Shown here: piece after piece, positions 16,710 to 31,573 of the stretch | Position numbering within the stretch: the first letter of the stretch is position 1 | Layout of the letters: every line of letters begins with the position of its first letter | NCBI GenBank assembly: GCA_011800805.1 | Contig: MPNW01000511.1 | Coordinates: 50,857 to 114,856 of the forward strand | Source: Hirudo medicinalis | Lineage: Eukaryota > Annelida > Clitellata > Hirudinida > Hirudinidae | DNA length: 64,000 nt | Direction of reading: 5' to 3' | Made by a program: the position numbers and the translations under genes | The notes under the pieces: generated by a model | The model's database searches: none | What the model was told of the DNA's origin: nothing | The model's input: the letters and a program-made list of their open reading frames with translations, nothing else

Positions 16710-18072
16710 GGCGGACCTTCGCTCGGGAATCGTCGACCTAGTTCGAATCGAAAGAATTCTCGAGCAGAACGACCGTGCAGGTCGATGAGGATGACTATTG
16801 CTTAATTTATTGAACGTGAGGAGGGGTGGTCATTTATCTCTTGATAAATGAAATCACAGAACCACTGAGGTTACCAAAGATTTCTCACAAACAAAACCAC
16901 AAAACACGAAAGCCATCGATGATGATTGCTTAATGATGGCTATTTAAACGTATTTAAATGTAATCCAAGCAGAAGACTGGCTTCCTCAGCAGAGGAATTA
17001 AGTGATTAATCGAGGAATATTTTTAACTCGCTGATGAAATATGAAATTCAGACTGAAATTCTTAAAGATACGCGTTCATTATTGTCAGTAACAAGTTGAT
17101 TTGTAGACGACGACGATGATGATGATGGTGGTGGTGATGATGATGATGTCCTCAATGAAGATGTTTTGTTGATATGTTCATGACTTTTGAGTGCAATCAG
17201 CTGATATAAAATAAAAATATCTTTGTTTCCTTTGGTTCGGGGTTCATCCCCACCGAAGGCGATGATTGATTTCTTCTGTGCGTGCACTCAGGGACCTGTT
17301 ACCATGACGAATAACACCTGCTACAACGATTACTGTGATTCTGGAGGATAAAACTGTTACACAATAAAGCAACATTGCTCGGACGAACAAACTTTTCCTG
17401 TTCGTGCACTCGTTGTCGTTGCTGCCGATGATAATGTGGCTGTTGAGATGTTATTGCTGATGGAATAATAATTATTAAATATTATTAATATTATATCAAG
17501 AGTGAAAATGAGTTTCAAGTTGCACTGTTATTTTTCTGAATCATGGTTTTACATCATTTGGAAAGGTCATGATAACATTACTATTGTTGTAGTTGTTGTT
17601 ATTAATAATATTACACGACGACTAAATATAAGGAAACAATCAAAAGTTGTTTCTGATAGGTTTTCACAAGCAACTCCATCAAAACATTCAGAACAGATGA
17701 TCATGGGGAACTTAAAACTTCAAACTAAGATTGCTTTTAGGACGTAAATAACAGATAATAATAATCGAGTTATTCAATCATTATCTGCTGTTCTAATTAA
17801 TTGATTACGATTAATTTATAATACGTAAACAAAATAAATACCATATGCCTTCTGTTTTACATTTTCTAGCTGCATAAAGAGATACAAGACGCTTGCATTT
17901 ATCTTCGAGTTCAAACATGCCGCATAAACGATAAAACTGATGCGAATGTAAAAGTGAATGTGAATATGAAAGGAACGAATAAACGAGCAGTGGCATTGCA
18001 GAATTGCCTGTCATTCAAATTACAATGTGTTCCTGATTAGAAGGTCATTTTTTGATTCCACGAGGTCATAAA
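16710..18072. other. 3' UTR of the BCR/ABR-like gene and intergenic DNA
   Basis: No further exon is seen. AATAAA-type signals occur near 17208 and 17360 and are the best candidates for the 3' end of the plus-strand gene. A short GAT/GGT tract sits at about 17113-17150. The minus-strand zinc-finger gene ends at 18073, so the two genes converge. Confidence 0.5.
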
Positions 18073-19827
18073 TTACTGGGGGTGGATTTTTGCGATTTGA
18101 ACTGAAGTTGTCGCCAATGAACTGTCGCTGTTGTAGTTGCTGTTGTAGTCGCTGATGTAGTTGTTGAGGAAGTGCTGCGTTCGTTGGATGTGCTGCTGCA
18201 GATTCCGTTTCGTCGGTTGAACGTCGCCGCACACGAAGCAAATATATCTTGGAATAAAAATCATTTTATTATTATAAACAAAAAGCAAGAATTGTGCAAT
18301 CAGAATTGTTTGGATGTATGGAAAATAATAACAGTTGAGAATGAAAAGTTTGAAGAAACAATAATATTTTCAAAACGTTCGTCGAACCTCGATTTATCGT
18401 TTGTTGAAAGATGACGAAAAATGTGCTCCACAGCCTGCTTGTGGGAGTTGAAGCCAACTCTGCACAGGAAACAAAAGTCAGGAAACTGAAGAAAAAATAG
18501 TAGTCTAAGAAATAAAGTTACTTCTTTCTAGATTATTGGAGGCGACGCCTCACCAGGTGTGAATGCAACATTTAATGGCGGAGTACGAACATCACACCTG
18601 GTCTTAAACAAATTTATTCAAACGACAAAAGAACATCCAATGTTTGAGTTAAGTTCATTTCACGAACTCAAGCGGATTTTCACATTCACAGACACACACG
18701 CACATCGAACGCAATTCGTGGACTCATCTTAAGCAGTGGAGCATGGAAAACATCCCGTTGAAACAATCACGATGATGGAGATACGTTGTGAGTTGTAAGC
18801 GTGGAATCTGTAATTCATTGAGTGCTGATGTTTCTCATTTCAAACAAACACAAACAAATATCTCAATCACTTTTCCTCCTTCTTCTTCTCAATGAATTCT
18901 TTCCTTCACTCATTTTTCGTCAACAAACATGATGCCGTTATCATGCTTTTCTCAAGAAACGATTATTTTATCGATTATTTATTTTATTTATTATTTTATT
19001 TATTATTTTATTTATTTATTTTATTATTATTTTATTTATTATATATTGTCAATATCTAATTTGCCCACAAAAATAATGAACTTCAAAGAGGCCCGAATAA
19101 AACCACAAAGGAGATTAATATTTTGATCCAAATATTTTGTTTACAATTAAATCCAAGATTATTGAACATAAAGGAAGGCATGGTTGATATTCGTTCTGAG
19201 AGTTTTTTGTTTGCCAACAGGACTTCTAGGCGTGCTTCACCAACTTTGGAGAAAACATTTTTCCTTTATTTCTTCCAGATGTAGTTGGTCTTTTTTATGG
19301 AAAATTCACAACAGCAGCAACAAGAGATGAATGGACGTCCACAACATTTTTAGAAACTTTAATTTGCAATCAAATGATGTAAAAAATTATAATAAAAGTG
19401 ATGTAAAATTACGTAACAAATGTATTTATTACGACTGCACTTGAATTAAAATTAATATGAAAGCCGTCAGAATGCCATGATTTTGAGAACAAATGTCGCA
19501 AGCATCAAAAGACATAATAAATCATAAACAATTATTTTTAATATCAACTAATCAGCTGAAAATATTTCATTGCGGTTTGTGATTAATATTATGACTAACT
19601 TTGACGGAAATTCATTCATTAACATATGGTTAAAATTCAACCAAAAATCAACTCACCTGGTTAACAGTCGGCTGTCTTTGGACAACTTTCCAGAAGTGAA
19701 GCAACTTCTTGGAATGCTTCCTTCCTGTCCAATGCTGCTCCGCCTGCGAACTCGAGTTCAAATTCAGGCGACAAACGGAGCAAAAAAGTGGATAAAGAAA
19801 AACTCCAACATGAGAGGGGGAAGACAT
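18073..19827 (-). CDS. Small three-finger C2H2/U1-type zinc-finger protein, 147 residues
   Basis: Three exons on the minus strand, 19827-19657, 18485-18388 and 18247-18073, give 444 nt with matching phases (0, then 2). Translation starts at ATG 19827 and stops at TAA 18073. Finger 1 is CSVC...HWTGRKH (C-x2-C-x12-H-x5-H); finger 2 is CFLC...HIFRH (H-x3-H); finger 3 is CFVC...HIQRTQH (H-x5-H). The long H-x5-H spacing and the [15 protein letters not shown] style match U1/matrin/JAZ-type fingers, as in ZNF346 and ZNF385, which often bind double-stranded RNA or structured nucleic acid. The tail is Asn/Ser/Tyr-rich. Donor AG|GTTCGA is weak, but it restores the frame exactly. The protein is much shorter than ZNF385, so an orphan member is possible. 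Confidence 0.75.
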
Positions 19828-19867
19828 GATTGCTCAATGGAAGAAATCGTGCACCGAAGATATTAGG

Positions 19868-20050
19868 ATGCACTGAAGGATGGATGGATGGATGGATGGA
19901 TGGATGGATGGATGGATGGATGGATGGATGGATGGATGGATGGATGGAAGGATGATTGGATGGATGAATGGNGGATGGAAGGATGGATGGATGGATGGAT
20001 GGATGGATGGATGGATGGAAGGATGGATGGATGGATGGATGGATGGATGA
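19868..20050. repeat. (GGAT)n microsatellite with a single N
   Basis: An almost pure GGAT tract is interrupted by GGAAGGAT variants and one N at 19972. It begins about 40 bases upstream of the start codon of the minus-strand zinc-finger gene, so it occupies that gene's proximal 5' region. A degenerate relative lies at about 20735-20850. Confidence 0.95.
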
Positions 20051-23000
20051 AGATAAAGATGGATACGAAAGACGCGTGTGAGGAGTAAGGTTTCTATGAG
20101 GTTATGTAAATATACCGGAAATTCACGCGCAACATTCCATGTCTGTTTGAAGATTTGTTAGACATTATAAATTATTATTCGTATTAATTATATTTATTAT
20201 GATATTATAATCAATCGTAACAGCAATTCCATTGTTGTTAAGGTTGTGAAAAATCACAAATTAAGACATAAACGGACACAACATATTTCTCAGAATATTT
20301 TCGAAATTTGAAATTATTTTTCAAAACCAAACTATCACGCACTTATTCGTTAGGTGGCGCTTATTTGATGAAACCTAATTTACATCAACGAACGACTTGA
20401 ATGCCATGAATAGTTGCCATGGAAGTAATAAATGAAAATAAATTAAAAACATTTTGTTATTTATTAAATATTTCATTTAATCACCTGCCAAGAAGCCGTC
20501 AGTTCACTTCCCAACCTCACAACGCGAGCGTCCACTGCAAATAGATTTCAATTATCCTTGATAAATTTTTCTCGACATTCGCTTGACGTCGCCTGTCATA
20601 AGCTGTGGAGTGCCATCTATCGCTGGTGGATTTAATTCGACGATGTTTCACGGAGGTGGAAAGGAGACACGAACCGAGGATCCAAAGCTGCCATTCAAGT
20701 GGAGGACATTTCAGTGGACGTTTTGAGGGGCAGAGATGGATGGATGGGTTGGTAGATGGATGGGTGGATGGATTGATGGATAGATAGGTGGATGGGTGGG
20801 TGGGTTGGTGGATGATGGATGAATAGGTAGATGGACGAATGAGTGGATGGTTGAAATGACGGAGATAAAGAATCAGTAAACATTTTTAGAAGTAATATTT
20901 TATTTTTATTTTAAAACAAATACGACCAATTTCAACCAAATGTTATGGACCAACAGTTGATGATATTTAACAACTCGGACAGATGAGTGGATGTACTGAA
21001 TGGGTAGTCTGCAGAACCACGGTTCACGACCCGCGGACACACGATACACGGAGGAACTGCTAATCAAAAGGAATCTAAAACAGCACCTTCCGAGTAATCC
21101 CTGAGCGCGATATTCATTTAGCCGTGGAAAGGAGCAGTTGATGGATGGCGTGATACTGGAAATTATGACGGAATAATTAAATTCACTTTTAAACGCAACG
21201 AAGGAGCTGATTGGATCGGAGAGAGGCACGTGACTGGCTCCGCGATGTGCCAGTGGTTTAATATCGGAGTGGATTTGGTGGCAAAAATTGGAAACTCCTC
21301 ATTTAATAAACACTCTTCAGAAGATGCCTTTCATGTGCCTCCGTGCGACTCGTCGCCGGACAGCCGACGTGTGTGCGTGTGTGTGTGTGTGTGTTTGTGT
21401 GTGTGTTTATTGGTGGATGCCTGTGCTTGGTGCTTGGTCGCCTCCGTCTACGTGCCCACAGAAAGGTCGTTACACCATCGGAAAAGGTGTTCCTATTCAC
21501 ACGTTGAGGTGTGAAATATGAGGGCCTGAGGAACAGCCTTAACAAGTAACAGTATGAAGTATCGGAGCACTTTTCAGTTACAATGTGCTCCCGAGTTGAT
21601 ATCTCGAGTGGAACTCAATTTGCATGCTGGAGTTTCCTTCCTTCTCCAATTTATTAAGACCTCATTTCAAGTCTGTCTCATTAATATTCATATATGTAAG
21701 TAGGTCAGCGAGATAATAGCCGATCGGCTAGAAGGATACTCGACTACTCCAGCCTTCCAAGCCATTAATTACGTTATCAGGAGTTTGAAGTAAGAGGAGA
21801 TAGGAGAGTCGTTATCAAGCTTGTTTGTCAGCTAATAATCTTTCACCCCCGCTGAGGTATGGCGCCCTTCACTTTCGATGGTATTCAACCAATCAGAAGT
21901 AAACAAAACACTCGTAAACAAATTAGTTTTTACGAGATTCAAGTTTATTGCCTTTGTTTTTGTTTGTTGTTTTCTTCAGCTTTGAACGAATATCTGTTGA
22001 AACTGTTGAAATCCTGTTGAGGGCAAATTCTAGAAAATTATCTGAAAAAAATGTTTTGAGTTTTTTCAATCTGCATCTGGAAGGCAATGGAAAGCGATGG
22101 CGGCGATCAAAGGATGGAAACTACTTGAACCTTTTCTGCCGCTATCTCCAGGTCGTGTAAGCTCGATTGTTCTCGACTTATTCATTCCAGTAAACAAACC
22201 ACCTGGAACTACCGCTTCCTTTACGTCGGTTGCTTCCATGACAACGCCTGTCGGCTGGAGTGACCGAGTTGGAAAATATTTGGAATCTTTTGTCAGCAGA
22301 CGTCAATTAACTTCTGCGAGCCCGAGGCAGCTTCCTTTCATTTTGGCGGGAACACTGTTAACACGAACCTCTAATGACGCTGTCTCGGAAAATGAGGGAG
22401 ATGGTGAGTGCAAAGTGAGGGCATCGTTTTTAATTAATGGACGACAATTTGTACGCTGGATGAGCAATAATTGGCTGCCCTGTGATCCTCCACGTCCTGA
22501 GATCTGATTGGTTGTTGGTGACCTCATTTATGAGGTCACTTTAACGAATGTAAGTAAATAATAATATAATGTAATTGTGCTCTGGACGAGTTTTATTTGA
22601 AGTTATTTTGTTGAGTTATTAATGAATTAAGTTGAATATTTAAATAGGGATTTATTGGGTCTTTCGTTTAATTAACAATTTATTCATTTATTTTAGTTAT
22701 TTATTAATAAATGTTACTATAATATTAATCATTATTATTAATTATCATTAACAAATTATTATTTTTATTATTAAATATATTTAATTTATTATTATTCTTT
22801 CAGATTGTTGTTGGTTTTCGTTGTTTCGCTTCATTTTAATTTTTTTGATTGATTTCTAAATTAAATAAATATTTATTAACTAAAAATTGTTTTTGAATAA
22901 TAATATTAATAATAATAATAATAATAACATGAATAGTAATTATATTGTGATCATTGTTTTAAAATAATAAACAATTAACATATTTATCACGTAATTATAG

Positions 23001-23131
23001 CCTAGGTCCTGATGATAGTTGCACAGATCCATAAAAAGTTCTCTACTTGAAACAAAAACATCTGCTCCTCTCTGAGTGAAATTCCCAGATTAACAAGAAC
23101 AACAATAACAACAACAACAACAACAACAACA

Positions 23132-23165
<34 letters not shown>

Positions 23166-23295
23166 TTATCATCATCATTGGTTTTTTATTAACATTATTA
23201 ACTATTAATTATTAAATATAAGAAATAAAACCAGCTGATCAAATCGATTGACAATTTATTGATTTAATGAACAAAAATCCACAAAATAATCTAAG
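20051..23295. other. Intergenic stretch; no supported gene
   Basis: Contains a degenerate GGAT tract (about 20735-20850), a (GT)n tract (about 21370-21410), AT-rich sequence about 22550-23000 and an (AAC)n/(ACT)n tract about 23098-23166. An open frame at 22097-22507 encodes a sequence I do not recognise and has no supporting splice or poly(A) context. Confidence 0.5.
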
Positions 23296-23486
23296 GCTTC
23301 CTCCACAAAGTCAGGATGGTCATCAAGAAACTCGTCAATCACCGGTACTTCCAGCGGGCAATACTCCTGGCCATCCTCATCAATACGCTGAGCATGGGTA
23401 TTGAGTACCACAATCAGGTTATAAGTTTCTAGTTATTATTATCGTAATTTTTAATGACATTAATAATAATGATGATGATAATAATG

Positions 23487-23520
<34 letters not shown>

Positions 23521-23834
23521 CAACAATAATAACAACAATAATAACAACAACAACAATATTAATAATAATAATAATAACAACAATAATGGTAATAGTAACA
23601 ACAACAACAACAACAACATCTACAACAACAACAACAACAACAACAGTAATAACAACAACTACGCACTCAATCATTCGATCAGCCGGAGAACCTGACGAGC
23701 ATACTGGAGTGCAGCAACGTCATCTTCACGGCACTCTTCGGCATGGAAATGTTCCTCAAGATCATCGGTGACGGACTCCTTGGCTACGTCAGGAATGGCT
23801 TCAATGTCTTTGACGGATTCATCGTCATCATCAG
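23296..23834 (+). CDS. Two exons of a T-type (Cav3-like) voltage-gated calcium channel, repeat II S1-S3 region
   Basis: Exon 23296-23417 encodes [20 protein letters not shown] then GIEYHNQ and ends CAG|GTTATA (phase 0). The acceptor could instead be at 23311. Exon 23683-23834 follows tcgatcag| and encodes [20 protein letters not shown], then a MEMFLK motif and [10 protein letters not shown], ending AG|GTCAGT (phase 2). The [10 protein letters not shown] block followed by PE-LT...SN is the diagnostic S1-S2 stretch of Cav3 repeat II, and the junction falls exactly between Gln and Pro. S1 and S2 are hydrophobic as expected. I cannot find the following exon (end of S3, S4 voltage sensor) or any other Cav3 exon in the window. 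The gene is therefore an isolated fragment, is misassembled, or has very large introns. Confidence 0.8.
23435..23665. repeat. (AAT)n/(AAC)n tract inside the Cav3-like intron
   Basis: Mixed AAT and AAC trinucleotides fill most of the intron between the two Cav3-like exons and run to within about 20 bases of the acceptor. Confidence 0.9.
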
Positions 23835-23876
23835 GTCAGTGAGTCGGTCGGTGAGCCAGCGACGGTTGTCATGACA

Positions 23877-25764
<1,888 letters not shown>

Positions 25765-28289
25765 TCAGGTAATTGAAATCTTGTTCTTGGTCTTTTCCTC
25801 GCGATACGGACGCTCCAAAGTGTTGTTGTCGTTGTAGGCAGTGGTATGGAAGTAGGTCGGACTTGAACCTTGCACTGTTTGGAGCATGTCGTTGTTCGAG
25901 TTGCCGAAGAACGAACCAGGAAACAATGAAAACGACGACGACGACGACGATGAAGAGCAGTTGACGACGTTGTAGTCCTGTCTGCGTTGAAAAGTTCTTT
26001 CTGGAAATGGGAAATTGTAGGAATTCGAGTAGGGACCTCCACACGATGAGAACTGCTGGTATCTGTCCTCGGTTGCTGGACTCAGGAGCTGGTTCTTGAG
26101 CGACTTATCCTGGTTTTGTCTCCTGTCCACGGAGTTCATGACGAGGTTGTCGTACTCGTTCTCCAACGAGTCGGTCTTTCCATCATCGTGTTCTTTGAAA
26201 GGGAGAGAAGCAGCGGAGGTTTTCTTGTCCTGATCGTCGGAAGTCGTCCTGGATGAGATGGGGAAATAGGTGTTCGGAGAAGCGAAATGTTGATGTTGTT
26301 GTCCGAACATAGAATCCGACGCGGAGTACGTCGGTGCGATAACGGCTGCAACCGCTGCCGGAGACTCGTCGACGACAGAAGTCGCTACGTCTGCGAGCGA
26401 CCAAATCCTCGGCTTAGAAACGCCTTCGATGGAGGAGGGCATCATTCCAGGGAGTTGAGAGACTGACAGGTTGAGAAAGGGTTGCGAAGAATCCGATGAA
26501 GAATCAGTCGTGCCGCAGGGAGTGAGAGGTTTGTAACTGTGACTGAACAGGGACCTGCTGGAGTTGCAGTTGTATTCTCTGCTGCTGGAAAACACGCCAG
26601 TTCCACTTCCGCAATATGAGGGCGTGAATCCGTGCATGAAGGATGGATGGGGATAAAAGTTGGATCCACCGGGAGGCTGAGAGAAGATGTTGTACGGAGG
26701 TAGTGGCGAAGAGGAGTGGAAAGAAGAGGATAGCGACGATGATGATGATGATGCGGAGGAGGAGGAGGAGGAAGACAACGATGATGTGAGGCTTAATCCG
26801 ATGTTTCCACAAGCAGGCATGGACAGGGACTGAGAGAACTTCTTCTGATGTTGAGCTGCAGGGGGTTGAACTCTCACTTTGTGAGGATCTGTGAATGGCT
26901 GGAACCTACGAAGGCGTGCATTGGTAAGGTGGGTCCAATTGTGTTACTATCATAAAAATAATAATAATAATAAATAATAATATTTTAGTTATTAACATTT
27001 ATTATTGTTATTATTATTTAGCCGCATTAAAATAATTTTTATTCGCTCAGAAGTTCGAAAGAAGTGAATGCTAACAAGAGGACACTCTCCATCAGTCTCA
27101 CTGACTCAATATTTTCATCATTAGGAAGTCGATGAACCCGACATTAAACTCGTCTTCGTGCGGCAGATGTCGCCAAATGCAGTCCCACGATTTAAAAACT
27201 CCTTCAAATGTTCTTGTTTTTTGTGATTTTTAGTTTTATTTCGGGAAGTCAAATGTTCGAACAAGTTGCGTCACCATGGTGACAACATGGTGACAACATG
27301 GTGACAACATGGTGACAACATGGTGACGCTGAGGACTGTGATGATCACGCACGGAGAACTTAAAAGAACACGAATTATGCAATAACTTCGTGTCGAATGT
27401 GCAAAAACTATCGATTGTTTGGATCATTATGGAGTCACGGCAAACTGTCGGTAATGAAATGATGCACTTATTATTAATTATTAACAATATTAATTATTAG
27501 TAATAATAATGATTATTTAATAATAATAATAATAAATTATTATGATTAATTAATAATATTAATAATAATTATTATCATTTTATTATCATGCTTCAGCCAT
27601 CACTCAGGAAAGCACTCATTTCCTCTTCAAATCCCAGGAGCCACAAGGAGCACAACTGTTTCGACCAGCTGTTGCAACCAAGTTGTTCTTTCTGGTGTTG
27701 GTTTCGTTTTGTGCACGCATCACCTCAACCAGTACGATAAGAGGACTGCATGGGTTTCATTGTTGGCCAAGCGACGGGCAAAACCCAACTCACAGGCAGC
27801 GACCTTTGGCACCTAACTCCATCTCCAACCCTACTCCTAACCCTTACCCTACCTCACGACCCTGGAAATCTATGTAGAACTGACAAAAGTCGTTGGCCGA
27901 CCACCAGTGGGTTTACCTGCTTGATGGAGTCCTGTGGCTGTCTGGAGCAACGGAGGAGTGCTTGTTGGATGGCAGGCTACTGCAAGCCAGGTAAGAAGTC
28001 ACGTCATTGCCACCTCCGCGCGTCATGGTCGAGTTGCTCACCTTTCGTCGATCCGAGATGGACATGAGGATGTCTTCACCTACTGGAAGTGAATGGAGGA
28101 TGGTGAAAGTGGATGAATAACGTGGATGGATTTATTTGGAATTTCAAATGATTTAAACTAATTATTGTTAAATATCTTGGAAATATCGCATCGATTGAAG
28201 GCTCACTTATGTTGTCGACAACGATTGTTTCATCTTCATCGATGTGGTTCTTGTCGACACTTCCATCTCTTTTATCCTTGCGTAGTTCT

Positions 28290-28321
<32 letters not shown>

Positions 28322-31103
28322 GCTACAGTTGTTGTTGTTGTTGTCCGATTGAGGGTTCTCAGTTTCACTGTCGACTGATTTATCGTCCTCCTCGTCTCCT
28401 GTTCTGTTCCTCGGTGACCACTGCATCTTGTTCTCCTTCTTCAGTCGGCGTCTGGCGTTTGCAAACCAAGTCGATACCTTGAGAGGGTTGAAGCGTGACT
28501 TAAAGTTGAGTAATAATATTAATTAAACAATATTAATTAAATTGGCATAAAATAAATTAAGAATTATTAATTATTATTATTAATTGAATTATTAAATGAA
28601 AATTGGTCGGAAATTAATTGCTAAAAAATTGTATCAAATTTATGATAAGCTTTGGAATGAATGTTGAGAATTATTTGAGATGAAACACAAATATTTCAGT
28701 CGGTTGTTCAACCACAAGTTAACGAATAGCGAGGTAACGAATAACAAGTTAACGAATAACAAGTTAACGAATAACAAGTTAACGTATAGCAAGGTAACGA
28801 ATAACAAGTTAACGAATAACAAGTTAACGAATAACAAGTTAACGAATAACAAGTTAACGTATAGCAAGGTAACGAATAACAAGTTAACGAATAACTGAAG
28901 AAATGTGATCTTAGAACTGTCGTGCCAGTGAAATGATGTTCAAGGAATCGTGTTGAATGGACTGCATTCAACACTTCAACCAGTTCCAGGATTACACAGA
29001 AGAATGCAATTATTGGACAAATAAATAAAATATAATTTTGTTTTAAATCTCGGTGTTCGTTATTCGTTGGTTTGTTAAAATAAATAATTTTGTGAGAAAA
29101 ACTTTTAAAAGAAAAAAAATTAATTGAAACTAATCGATGACATGAAAATGCGTGTCAAGCTCACAAAAATTTGAAACTGGATTACATTACAACAATTTCT
29201 GGTCGGCTCAAAGTTTGGCTCTGCATTTAAGGCGACAAAATGAAACTATAAAATCACACAAGTTATTATAACTTTAAACTTATTATGTATAATAAAATAA
29301 TAAATTATCAATAATAAAGATAATAAATTATTAATAATAAAGATAATAAATTATTAATAATAAACACTTCACTATCACAATAAACAGATTAAGAGGAATT
29401 ACGAAAATATTTGTGAACATCCAAGTCACGTCCAAGTGACATCGAGAGAGGATTGTTCTTTCCAGTAAGCAATCCACTCGAAAATGATGCACTCGTTTGA
29501 AAGTAAGAATTTGATGAATGCATGCAGTGAATTGTTTTATCTGAGGATGAATGCTTCCTCAGATAACACGTCTTTGAGAAATGTTTTCCAAGGGAAGGGG
29601 TTCAGTTTTATTCAACTTCGATTGTAAACAATCAATTCTTATTTCTTAAAACGCCCGCTATTCCACTTCGTGAGCAATATTAAATTTATTACAATTATAT
29701 ATTCATTTATTCGAATATTCGTCCGTCTTTACATCTCCTTGTTAACGTCGTCGGAATATCGACTTCATTTTGTTTATGTTTTTGTTTGTGTCACGTGACT
29801 GATGTCGTGTTTGATCGTTTTGATATTTGTAAATATTTGATCTCACACATTCACCCAATCATGAGTTAACAAGTGAGCTTCAATTTGATCGGCACAAGTG
29901 TTTGTGTTTGCATTGTATCTTTGTTTGCATTGTATCTTTGTTTGCATTGTATCTTTGTTTGTATTGTATCTTTGTTTGTATTGTATCTTTGTATGCATTG
30001 TATCTTTGTTTGCATTGTATCTTTGTTTGTANATGTTTATAATAATTCATAATATGTTTATAATAATTCATAATATGTTTATAATAATTCATAATATGTT
30101 TATAATAATTCATAATATGTTTATAATAATTCATAATAATATATTTATAATAATTAATAATATATTCATAATAATTCGTAATATATTTATAATAATTAAT
30201 AATATTTTTATAATGTTTAAACAATAATTTCATAATAATAATTTTATGTTATTTCATAATGTGAGTTTTAAATTGTTTTACATGTGAACAAAGGGTTTCC
30301 GCCTTCCTTCTTCGTAACCTGACATACAAACACCACAACAAACATACAAACACAACAACAAACATACAAACACCACAACAAACATACAAACACCACAACA
30401 AACATACAAACACAACAACAAACATACAAACACAACAACAAACATACAAACACCACAACAAACATACAAACACAGCAACAAAGACAACAACAAACACACA
30501 CAACAAATAACAAAATGAAGCAAATTCAAGTTGAGGAATAAAAAGTAATTTCAACCCAAACCTCCGTGAAATCATCAACCTTCTATCAACCATCAACCTT
30601 CTATCAACCATCAACCTTCTATCAACCATCAACCTTCTATCAACCATCAACCTTCTATCAACCATCAACCTTCTATCAACCGTCAACCTTCTATCAACCA
30701 TCAACCTTCTATCAACCGTCAACCTTTCCATCGTCAACTCCGGTGCTTTTCCACTCGATACTCGTTAAGGAAGACCACGCCTCCCGGTCACGTGCTCCAT
30801 TCACGTGACATTCGTTCAAACGCAGGCGTTATATAAATGAGCGCGAAACGATTCCATTTCAATGGCGGACATATCTTTCAATTTGGAAAAGAATTTGGAA
30901 GTGGAATTAGATTTTAAAACCTGTGTCAAGGTCATCTTAGTGATGATGGCCAGCATGATCTTCTCGCCTTTGGTTGGGTAAGGGTTCTTGATGTGCTCGT
31001 ACAACCAGGCCTTCAGGGTGCTCGTGGATTCCCTGGTGGCGTTCTTCCTCCTCACGTCCAGACCTCCGTAGCTGCGAGTTGTTTCAGTTGTTGAAATTAG
31101 CAA

Positions 31104-31136
<33 letters not shown>

Positions 31137-31496
31137 ATGTTAAAATGTTTAATTATTCGTCCAATCAAATTGCAACCTGGGCGTATATGGATAAGCAGAC
31201 ATGGTTGAATCGTAGGGCCACGTGGTGTGGTGGGGGAGGGACCTCCACGAGTCCAAGTTGTCTGAGTTCTTTGAAGTGATTATTTGTTAATATTTTATAA
31301 TTATTATTAATTACTACTATTATTACAATATTACGATTAGCATGAGTATAAATTATTACTATAATATTATATTTAACGTTATGATTCATATTTATTATTC
31401 TGATTCTAAAAAAAATATTCCCTTAAAAAGTACAGACTTTGAACCTCATGAAAAACGTCGTCATGAATGAACATTTAATGGTCACAATAAATATTA

Positions 31497-31573
<77 letters not shown>

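Noticed and set aside
22097..22507. 136-codon plus-strand ORF
   Set aside because: Unknown sequence, no splice or poly(A) support. Its length is possible by chance in this less AT-rich segment.
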